Origin: a virus
Virus record (IMG/VR): IMGVR_UViG_3300030118_005674
Coordinates: 1 to 20,722 of that record
DNA length: 20,722 nt
Strand: one strand, 5' to 3'
Part shown: positions 14,420 to 20,722 of the stretch, in pieces
Position numbering within the stretch: position 1 is the stretch's first letter
How the letters are laid out: every line of letters starts with the position of its first letter
Made by a program: the position numbers and the translations under genes
Notes under the pieces: model-generated
Told to the model about the DNA's origin: nothing
The model's input: only the letters and a program-made list of their open reading frames with translations
Databases searched by the model: none

Positions 14420-16231
14420 ATATGATCCGAGTGTGTATAAGAACGTAAATGAAACTTGTTGCGGGGTATTTGTCACAGTGATGTCGGTTGAGTTTGATGA
14501 TACAATTTTACCCGTGAATGGTTTAACATCAGGTGAAGAAACAATCTCCGTGATTTCAAACGATGTTCCGATGTTGGAGTTTGCTGCGAGTCTATCGCCA
14601 ACAACAAAAGGTGTATCTTTTACTGCAATCGCTTCCACTTCCGCAACGCCACCACCAGCATCTTTAGAACTTAAAATAACACAACTGTTGGGTGTAACTT
14701 GAGTTGGAATGGATCCAATCGAGGAAATCTTGCCCGTGCTTTCGTTTGTCACGTTTGTGAATTTTGAAGAGCGAGAAAAGGTTTCAGAACCCGATGCAAA
14801 ACTAAATGAGGATGAGCCAGGAGACACTTTAAACTTGTGAACATTAGAAAAAGTTTCTGCTTGATCCGTATTTGTTTTTGAGCCAGCAATGTATGATGAA
14901 GTATCATTTTTCACTTTAACATCTCGAATAATTCCATATCGTTTAAATATTGTCTGGTTTGTGTTTGCATTCGTTGGAATCTGATCCACACGAACAATAG
15001 ATTTGATCATGACTTTTGCTGCCCCCAATAATCTTCTAGGATCTGCAAAAAGTCCACCTTGATAATCTAGACTAAACGTAACTCTACTTTGTAAGTCGCC
15101 TGGTGTAGAAACACAAGTTAAATCACGATATCCGCTACCTTTGTTAACAACACGAATACCATCAACAACATGGCTTCCATCTTTTTTATACGTTGTAAGT
15201 ATGACGGTAGCATCAGTTCCACTTAGCGAACTTAGTGTAATTTCCGGATTACTTGTAGAAATTGTTCTCTCACTTTCAGTCAATCCACTCAAATCAATAA
15301 ACGCATTATGAACTTGACCTTCATCTCGTTTAGCATCACGATAAACCTCTGTCTGAAGTTTGTTGTTTGAGTTTGGTGAAAAGAATTTTAAATTCGCAAG
15401 TGCTTTTTCATATCCAGTATTGGAACTGATGCTTGCTGCACACGCAGTTGCACCACCTGTTGCCGCACACAATCCACCTCGTTTGTAAGTAAACTCTCTA
15501 TTTAATCGTCGTGCAATCTTAAAACATTTTGCACACGGCACATTATCTAAACAAAAGTCAAAAGATCCTTTGGTGAACAAAGTATCTAGAACAGGCTCAA
15601 CCTCATCTTCTTTGTGATAGAAGCAGCACGATCCTGTTAGACCACTATTATTTCCACATCCTCGTCTAAGTGCCTCTTCACTTAAAGTGGCAGAAGATGA
15701 AATTGGATCATATTCATTAATGTCGGGAACGGGGATATTGTTCGGTGTTTTGAATTTAATTTTAGTAACGTCAATTTTGTATAAGAATTTCCAGCGATAA
15801 CCATCAGATAAAGTTTGATTATCTTTTGTTCTGGATGGTTTTACTGTTGAAGTGCTTTGTCCATTTAAATCTTTTCTATTTTTTGCATTACTTCCAAGAC
15901 AAACAAAAACTTCGTCGTCTTCAGTTAGAGCGTAATAGTTTCTTTCTGGTCCACTGACGCCAGTTGGAATTCCCGATGATTCATACGGATGATAAACGTT
16001 ACCGCTCGACCAGTTCACTCGTCTTGCGACAATTTCAACGTCGCTCTCTCTTATCTTTTGAAAGAAGTTAGAGGACTCCCAAACTTTGTTGTCATCGTCA
16101 ATGCTATTGAGCGGAACGTCAGCAGCACTCTCTCCACCCAAGAAAAGAAGCCAATTTGTTTGATCTCCTCTAATTAAATCATAGAGAGTCTTTGCGTTGT
16201 CAATACCAAGTGATCGTTGAGTAGTTACCAT
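14417..16231 (-). CDS. 8: Baseplate wedge protein, gp8-like (604 aa)
   Basis: A baseplate wedge subunit that in T4 joins gp7, gp10 and gp6. The N-terminus follows the gp8 plan: a short helix (DNAKTLYDLI), a strand WLLFLGG (27-33), VWESSNFFQKIRESDVEIVARRVNW (50-74; compare the IPRRDW region of T4 gp8), YYALTEDDEVFVCLG (99-113), and SDGYRWKFLYKI (142-153; compare GDGYVWEYLFEI). The C-terminus ends in VSFTFLYTLGSY, like the INILFTF end of T4 gp8. The protein is almost twice the T4 length (334 aa). The extra sequence includes a Cys-rich insertion at about 190-265 (GCG, GSCCFYHKEDE, CLDNVPCAKC, GGLCAATGGATAC) that begins like the GACC modules of the downstream adhesins. The start has AGAGGTTAAAAATG. 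It lies directly after the gp7-position gene, as in T4. Confidence in gp8 family membership is moderate to good. Confidence 0.75.
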   Translation of the reverse strand: MVTTQRSLGIDNAKTLYDLIRGDQTNWLLFLGGESAADVPLNSIDDDNKVWESSNFFQKIRESDVEIVARRVNWSSGNVYHPYESSGIPTGVSGPERNYYALTEDDEVFVCLGSNAKNRKDLNGQSTSTVKPSRTKDNQTLSDGYRWKFLYKIDVTKIKFKTPNNIPVPDINEYDPISSSATLSEEALRRGCGNNSGLTGSCCFYHKEDEVEPVLDTLFTKGSFDFCLDNVPCAKCFKIARRLNREFTYKRGGLCAATGGATACAASISSNTGYEKALANLKFFSPNSNNKLQTEVYRDAKRDEGQVHNAFIDLSGLTESERTISTSNPEITLSSLSGTDATVILTTYKKDGSHVVDGIRVVNKGSGYRDLTCVSTPGDLQSRVTFSLDYQGGLFADPRRLLGAAKVMIKSIVRVDQIPTNANTNQTIFKRYGIIRDVKVKNDTSSYIAGSKTNTDQAETFSNVHKFKVSPGSSSFSFASGSETFSRSSKFTNVTNESTGKISSIGSIPTQVTPNSCVILSSKDAGGGVAEVEAIAVKDTPFVVGDRLAANSNIGTSFEITEIVSSPDVKPFTGKIVSSNSTDITVTNTPQQVSFTFLYTLGSY

Positions 16232-16242
16232 TTTTAACCTCT
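16229..16242 (-). promoter_or_regulatory. Ribosome binding site AGAGGTTAAAAATG
   Basis: Shine-Dalgarno AGAGG with six bases between AGG and ATG, in the short gap after the stop of the 413-aa gene. It confirms the ATG start of the gp8-like gene. Confidence 0.7.
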
Positions 16243-16248
16243 AATAAA

Positions 16249-17490
16249 TTAAGAACATGTTGGAATATTTATATTCGGACTCTGTGCCGCTGGTGAGAGA
16301 AAGAAAAAATCACCGATTTCAATGTCATTAAAGGCTGTTCCCTCCGGAATATCTGTTGCCCAGCCTGGGTGGTTGTGTGTTGGAAATGCGTCTGCGGATC
16401 CATCTCCATCCAAATCGTATGTGCAACCTGTTCCGTAAGTCAATCCTGAAGTTTCCGTAACTCTATACGGATTGTAATGACCAATCAATGTTGTCTCTGT
16501 TAAACCAAATTCACCTTCAAAATCATCTGGTGGAATATAGTCATCGTTTTCCTTATTAAAGATAAGTTGTAATCCTGCCGGATGAATCATTTCCTTAATG
16601 ATGTTGTAAGTTTCATCTTCGGGAACTTCTAGATCACCACCACTTCTGATTCTCAGAAGATATGAATAGTCGTGATACCAACAGTTGTCGGGTAACACTT
16701 GAGCAGATGCAACTCCCGTTCCATGAAAGTAAATACCATCTTCAAAGTTTCTATTTGGTAAGTTATACGCAAGTGGAACACCTCCATCGAGACGATAGAC
16801 ATCTCGTTTTGGCTCATAGATTTCAACTTCCGGTGTTGGACTCCATCCACCATACACAGTGCTCAATAACCATTGAATCCCCTCTTTGCTTGATTTCCGA
16901 ACGTAAAATTTTTCCCGAATCTCTTTGAGAACAAAAACCAACCAACGCTCATCCGTGCCACCCCCGATACATCCAGACTCACTTGGATCATACGACAACA
17001 TGAAATTGTTTTCAAGACCGGTCGCATATTGACCGATGAAAGATTTCATTATTCGTTTTCTCAGATTTCTATTAATAATATTTCCAGTTGGATCGGTATA
17101 GTCTGGAAAATAAAATTCATATCCAACTTTTTCAAAATCAATCAATCGGTAAACATCATCGGGTGTTATGTAATAATTAGCACCAAAATCTGTCTCGCAG
17201 GGATCAAGAGTATACATCCACTCATAATATTGCTCAACGAACGATATAAAATCGGTATAGCCTAAAAGAGACAAATATTTTGGTAGAGCAGTATCATAAT
17301 AAGTGTAGTAACCCACACCCGAAATAGTTCTTTCACTATTGAGTGGAATTACAGGTCGGGGATAATCTGGAAATGACTGAGGCTCATATTGTCTTTGAGT
17401 TGACGAAAAACGATTTTCATAATCAGAAAACAGTTCATTAAATCTGTATTCTTCGTTCTTTGTCGTATTTTTAAAGACTGATCCAAACAT
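16249..17490 (-). CDS. Baseplate wedge protein in gp7 position (413 aa)
   Basis: A structural protein between gp6 and gp8, the place of wedge initiator gp7 in T4. Visible landmarks are YLSLLGYTDFISFVEQYYEW (72-91), LRKRIMKSFIGQYATGL (143-159), an ERWLVFVLKEIREKFYVRKSSKEGIQWLL block (181-209), a short EVEIYEPKRDVYRLDGG stretch (221-237), DYSYLLRIRS (274-283) and MIHPAGLQL (301-309). This series (NFY-x-KG-like block, then YSY, then HPAG) is typical of baseplate proteins annotated gp7-like or 'virion structural' in marine T4-like phages. It is much shorter than T4 gp7 (1032 aa), so the gp7 name is inferred from synteny. The C-terminal DLDGDGSAD (359-367) looks like a calcium-binding loop. The start overlaps the gp6 stop as TAATG. 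A late promoter for the next gene lies inside its end. Confidence 0.75.
   Translation of the reverse strand: MFGSVFKNTTKNEEYRFNELFSDYENRFSSTQRQYEPQSFPDYPRPVIPLNSERTISGVGYYTYYDTALPKYLSLLGYTDFISFVEQYYEWMYTLDPCETDFGANYYITPDDVYRLIDFEKVGYEFYFPDYTDPTGNIINRNLRKRIMKSFIGQYATGLENNFMLSYDPSESGCIGGGTDERWLVFVLKEIREKFYVRKSSKEGIQWLLSTVYGGWSPTPEVEIYEPKRDVYRLDGGVPLAYNLPNRNFEDGIYFHGTGVASAQVLPDNCWYHDYSYLLRIRSGGDLEVPEDETYNIIKEMIHPAGLQLIFNKENDDYIPPDDFEGEFGLTETTLIGHYNPYRVTETSGLTYGTGCTYDLDGDGSADAFPTHNHPGWATDIPEGTAFNDIEIGDFFFLSPAAQSPNINIPTCS
16266..16273 (-). promoter_or_regulatory. Candidate T4-type late promoter box TATAAATA
   Basis: A perfect TATAAATA on the minus strand, 34 bases before the ATG of the gp8-like gene, coding Asn-Ile-Asn-Ile at the C-terminus of the 413-aa protein. 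This is the best-placed late promoter in the window: it leaves room for a transcript start and a short leader with the ribosome binding site AGAGG. Confidence 0.65.
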
Positions 17491-19400
17491 TATTGATCTA
17501 TAATCCTTACATCTCGTTGATTAATATTTAAGACCATTTCTTGACCGGCAAAAATATCAAGAAATTCTGACTTGGCTGTGAAAGTAACCGTGGAATTTGC
17601 TTGAATCACATCTGGATTGATTCTTATCAATCCTGTCTCATAATTAATGTCACCCACACCACCAGTTTCAACGATTACTCTGGTTGTTCCTACATCTGTC
17701 GCAAGGAACAAAGGACTATACCCATAAATGTCTGGTTCCAAACTAGAATCGACAATGTAAACATCACCTCGATTATACTTGTCTGAGGTAAATGTTGAGG
17801 AGAAAAGTGCCTGACCTTCAATTCCATCATCAAGTTTATTCTTAAATGAAATGAAAGTTCTTTTCCCTGCGGTTATCGTTGTCTCTGTTGTCATGTTATG
17901 ACTCAATGTTATTGATGGTCGAATAATTGATGGATCGACCGCTAAAATCGCATCAATAAAATCTGTAAGGACAAAACTATTGTTGAACCGTTTGTTTCCA
18001 CCAAATCGGGTGTTCACCGCATCTTGAATCAATCTAGTGATCGCTGATTTTGTCTTGGTTGTTTGCCCTGCGACATAGTTTACAGAGTAAGCAAGATCGA
18101 GATTGAAATCTGTGTATGGAATAAATTCTGGAATGATTGAAACAGGGGCCTTTTCACCTAATCTGTCAACGATTTCCTGAGAAGCGGTTTCTGACGAGTC
18201 CGTGATGGCAGAAACAAAAACTCTACCATAGTATGGTGGATTTAAATCCTCCCCACCAAAAACAGCGACAGTTTCATCGACAGTGGAGTCTTGAGAAACA
18301 AGATCCGATATGAGAGCATAGTAATCATTTTTCGTTACCGCTCTGTCTTGTGCAGCAAACCATTTTGGTGCAAAGAAACGAATCAAGTCTGGATTTGGTC
18401 CATCTGATCCAAAAGAACTTTCTCCAACGACCGCAACTGTTCCTGCACCAGAATACTCAAATGTTCTGACATTGTTGGCTTGCTCACCAGAGGGAATAAA
18501 GTAAGTGATTCTTACTTTATCGGTCGCAACAATTTTTCTACCAACGTTATCAGTTGAAATATTTTTATTTGTCCCCAACTCATCGTTGTAAACATACTCA
18601 CCCTCACCTCTTGCCGAGAATATAATTTTTATTCCGTCATTTAGTCTCTCAACAAAATACACTCTACTGCTAGAACTAATTGTGGTATTTACTGCATTTG
18701 ATTTGGTATACTCAGTGAAAGTAGAGCCTCCATCTTCACTGACCTCAATTAGTATGGAACTAATGTCAATTCGATTATCTACTAAAATATATTCCTGTTG
18801 GGTAAGATCAATCTGTGAAGTGATATCTCGATTTAAAACTAAATCTTTCGCTTCATATACAACAACACCGTTTGCTTGATTTTCATCATTTCTTTCATAT
18901 GATTGTCTTGTATAAAAAGAAAATGTTTTTCCAGTATCATCAGTTCCCGTAAATTTTGAGAACTTTGGAATTCTTCCTGTTAAGGAGGACATATTCAAAG
19001 TTACTTGAGATGATGTTTTTGCATTGACTGTAAAGCCAAGTGGTTTCGTGATTGAAATTAACGACTCTAATCTTTGTGCTGTGTCGAGATATAACTCATT
19101 CACAATAGCGTTTGAATAATAAGCATAATACAAAGTATTGTATGCAAGAGCATCAACAAGAACATTTATGGCAGACGAAGCAAAATCAATATCCTTTAGT
19201 GGGTTGTCAACTTCATTCCGTGAAAGATATGATATTATACTCTCTTTGATTTCCTGAAATCCAAGCCTACCAATTTGAATTTGATCTTCACTTAAAAGCA
19301 AACTTTCTTGAGTTTCTGTGTACGTCCCCGGTCTAGTAGGTGCATTAGTGTCAATTGACGGCACCAAAGATTGTCCTGTGTAACTGCTATACGCTGACAT
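17490..19400 (-). CDS. 6: Baseplate wedge subunit gp6 (baseplate J-like)
   Basis: Structural core of the baseplate inner ring; in T4, gp6 dimers link wedges and bind gp25 and gp53. Length 636 aa compares with about 660 in T4. The N-terminal helical block has IKESIISYLS (51-60), DIDFASSAINVLVDALAYNT (70-89) and NAIVNELYLDTAQRLESLIS (97-116), then KPLGF, the usual gp6 signature. The baseplate J-like core is seen at AVTKNDYYALISDL (354-367), VFGGEDLNPPYYGRVFVSA (380-398), and a following strand-rich region to about 470. The C-terminus is beta-rich (TGLIRINPD, then VTFTAKSEF). The start overlaps the gp25 stop (TAATG) with AAAGGG upstream, and the stop overlaps the next start in the same way, indicating translational coupling of the wedge proteins. 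Confidence 0.92.
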   Translation of the reverse strand: MSAYSSYTGQSLVPSIDTNAPTRPGTYTETQESLLLSEDQIQIGRLGFQEIKESIISYLSRNEVDNPLKDIDFASSAINVLVDALAYNTLYYAYYSNAIVNELYLDTAQRLESLISITKPLGFTVNAKTSSQVTLNMSSLTGRIPKFSKFTGTDDTGKTFSFYTRQSYERNDENQANGVVVYEAKDLVLNRDITSQIDLTQQEYILVDNRIDISSILIEVSEDGGSTFTEYTKSNAVNTTISSSSRVYFVERLNDGIKIIFSARGEGEYVYNDELGTNKNISTDNVGRKIVATDKVRITYFIPSGEQANNVRTFEYSGAGTVAVVGESSFGSDGPNPDLIRFFAPKWFAAQDRAVTKNDYYALISDLVSQDSTVDETVAVFGGEDLNPPYYGRVFVSAITDSSETASQEIVDRLGEKAPVSIIPEFIPYTDFNLDLAYSVNYVAGQTTKTKSAITRLIQDAVNTRFGGNKRFNNSFVLTDFIDAILAVDPSIIRPSITLSHNMTTETTITAGKRTFISFKNKLDDGIEGQALFSSTFTSDKYNRGDVYIVDSSLEPDIYGYSPLFLATDVGTTRVIVETGGVGDINYETGLIRINPDVIQANSTVTFTAKSEFLDIFAGQEMVLNINQRDVRIIDQ

Positions 19401-19813
19401 TAGATTGCCCTTTCAACTTGTATTTGCACGGTTCTTACAATTTCTCTATTTTCCAATATTCTGTATGATAAGTTAATAAAAACATTATTAGAATCAATTT
19501 TGGAGTCGTCGATTTCGAGTGATTCAAATTCAACTCTTGGCTCATACAGAGTAAGGTTATATCTTACGAGACTGTTTACTCTACCAATAACTTCTGGTGT
19601 CAAAGTTTCAAATAATAATGAGGAAAGTCCTCCACCAAAACCAGGCTCAAATGGTTTTTCGCCGGGATTTGTCAGGACAAGGTTTTTTATAGATTGGACT
19701 ATTGAATTTTCGTTTCGCTTAATCGCTATTGCATATGGTGTATCTTGACCCACACGAGTAAATGCAAGATCAAAATCCGAATATGTATTTGAAGTAAATA
19801 CTTTTTGTGCCAT
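19400..19813 (-). CDS. 25: Baseplate wedge subunit gp25 (GPW/gp25 family)
   Basis: Small wedge protein of 137 aa (132 in T4) that joins gp6 to the tube/sheath side and helps start sheath assembly. Residues 51-69 contain GEKPFEPGFGGGLSSLLFE, the classic core of the GPW/gp25 family, and LYEPRVEFESLEI (89-101) carries the conserved EPR motif. A DLAFTR/IKRNENSIVQSIKNLVLT region precedes the core, as in the family. The ribosome binding site is strong: GGAGG with four bases before ATG (19811-19822). The gene lies between the probable hub gene and gp6, consistent with baseplate gene order in marine T4-like phages. No anomalies seen. Confidence 0.95.
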   Translation of the reverse strand: MAQKVFTSNTYSDFDLAFTRVGQDTPYAIAIKRNENSIVQSIKNLVLTNPGEKPFEPGFGGGLSSLLFETLTPEVIGRVNSLVRYNLTLYEPRVEFESLEIDDSKIDSNNVFINLSYRILENREIVRTVQIQVERAI

Positions 19814-19832
19814 AATTCCTCCAATCTATGTA

Positions 19833-20722
19833 TTAGTCTTGCGTGTATTGTGGTTCTGTAACGCTGTCTGGATCCTGTGGTATGCCATCTCGGAATAATG
19901 TGACACCCATAACATGAGTGTTGGATGATAAAAGGTGTTTAATTTCACCAACAAGCCAGTTTCCAGCGGATCTCTTACTGGTATGTTTTAACAGAATTGG
20001 GTGTCTATTTACGACATTAATTATTGTACCCGGTCGAAGAGAAAAATCACCGGGCAACACACCCACTGCCTTTTGTGATGTTAATTGAATCATCTGTGCT
20101 TCTCTTCTCAGCGGTGCTTCATCTGGAGTGTTCCAGAATGTTGCGTATGTTCGTGATGCTTCAAGATAATCCTTAAACTTTGGACCCTGATTTGGACAAT
20201 CACAACTGCCCGGAGAATCTGGATCCGAGTATATGCACCCAAGGTAATCTGATCCAAGTCGTTCATTAATTAGTTTACACTCATCAATTTTTTCTTCGAG
20301 ATCCTGTATTTCACTTATTGTTGGTTCCTTGAAGTCATCTGAAGTAAGATCCTTAAGAAGTTTATAGACTCCCTCAAACCTTTCATCTTCTTTTTGTTGT
20401 TGGTATTTTTCAAATTCAATTTGATCTGGCCGAAGTTCCTGAAGAGGACAGTTTACATACGGATCATAGTTTGCTTCTCCGTTGTCCACTGGAGCCTCAA
20501 CCGGTCCATCTGGATTCGCACAATTGTATTTTGTGCATGGATCCTCAATACCAGATTTAGAATAAACAACAAATTGTCCAGAGAAGTTTCTTTCTAAGTC
20601 GTGGATGTAATCATCTAATTTTGCGTCGTCGAGTGTATGAGATATTTCGGGTGGAGTGAAGAATCCATACTCCGACTCACCTGATATATCATATCTCCAA
20701 ATGTTACTGACGACCGACTCTG
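19833..20722 (-). CDS. Probable baseplate hub/central tail protein, C-terminal part (5' end outside window)
   Basis: The frame is open to the right edge, giving 295 visible residues before the TAA. An in-frame GTG at 20487-20489 is not the likely start, because at least 77 further codons continue upstream without interruption and there is no clear ribosome binding site. The middle has a charged helical stretch (IEFEKYQQQKEDERFEGVYKLL, then SEIQDLEEKIDECKLINERL). The C-terminus reads GDFSLRPGTIINVVN, then KRSAGNWLVGEIKHLL and THVMGVTLFRDG, a pattern typical of the last domain of tail hub or central-spike proteins (LRPG, GKWLV, HxM-x-L-x-RD). In T4-like cyanophages hub genes lie next to gp25, which agrees. 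Extra Cys residues (C-x-K-x-x-C; GCIYSD...GSCDC) echo the Cys-rich style of other proteins here. Alternatives are a gp5-like or gp27-like hub; I cannot separate them. Confidence 0.65.
   Translation of the reverse strand, partial: ESVVSNIWRYDISGESEYGFFTPPEISHTLDDAKLDDYIHDLERNFSGQFVVYSKSGIEDPCTKYNCANPDGPVEAPVDNGEANYDPYVNCPLQELRPDQIEFEKYQQQKEDERFEGVYKLLKDLTSDDFKEPTISEIQDLEEKIDECKLINERLGSDYLGCIYSDPDSPGSCDCPNQGPKFKDYLEASRTYATFWNTPDEAPLRREAQMIQLTSQKAVGVLPGDFSLRPGTIINVVNRHPILLKHTSKRSAGNWLVGEIKHLLSSNTHVMGVTLFRDGIPQDPDSVTEPQYTQD

Noticed and set aside
20487-20489. GTG start giving a 218-residue protein
   Set aside because: The frame continues upstream to the window edge with protein-like sequence, so the gene is cut at its 5' end rather than starting here.

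Overview
The window is a continuous, fully minus-strand block of late structural genes from a large tailed phage with a contractile tail. The gene set (gp25, gp6, a gp7-position protein, gp8, then a run of long fibre and adhesin proteins), the T4-type late-promoter boxes and the AT-rich base composition point to a T4-like myovirus, probably aquatic or marine. This is inference from gene content; the host cannot be read from the sequence. There are no RNA genes, integrase, IS elements or CRISPR arrays, and no stretch above 300 bases lacks a gene. Ten genes are visible: eight complete, plus one cut at each window edge.

Transcription runs from right to left. At the right (19.8-20.7 kb) lies the C-terminal part of a probable baseplate hub or central tail protein. 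Next come gp25 (137 aa) and gp6 (636 aa), which form the inner wedge and ring scaffold, then a 413-aa protein in the gp7 position and a 604-aa gp8-like wedge protein with a Cys-rich insertion. Several of these genes are joined by TAATG overlaps.

From 14.4 to 11.0 kb are two paralogous proteins (310 and 818 aa). They share a roughly 170-190-residue C-terminal domain, and the larger one also carries a concanavalin/LamG-like lectin region. From 11.0 to 7.6 kb are two fibre-like proteins (745 and 391 aa) that share a repeated 'GDVxRYD' domain. The 745-aa protein adds a carbohydrate-binding-like beta domain of a kind common near the ends of tail fibres.

From 7.6 kb to the left edge are two giant tandem paralogues, 1619 aa and at least 908 aa. 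Each starts with a short GSS-type head and a collagen-like GPT repeat, followed by arrays of a GACC-type cysteine module. The 1619-aa protein ends in a DUF1566/Lcl (C-type-lectin-like) fold; the partial paralogue leaves the window before that point. The most plausible reading is one operon set that builds the baseplate first and the host-recognition apparatus last. That apparatus appears unusually rich in disulfide-type modules and paralogous binding domains.

Regulatory signals are compact. TATAAATA late-promoter boxes lie inside the 3' ends of the genes upstream of the gp8-like gene, the 745-aa fibre gene and the left-edge adhesin gene. Four junctions fuse the stop codon to the next ribosome binding site as TGAGGT.
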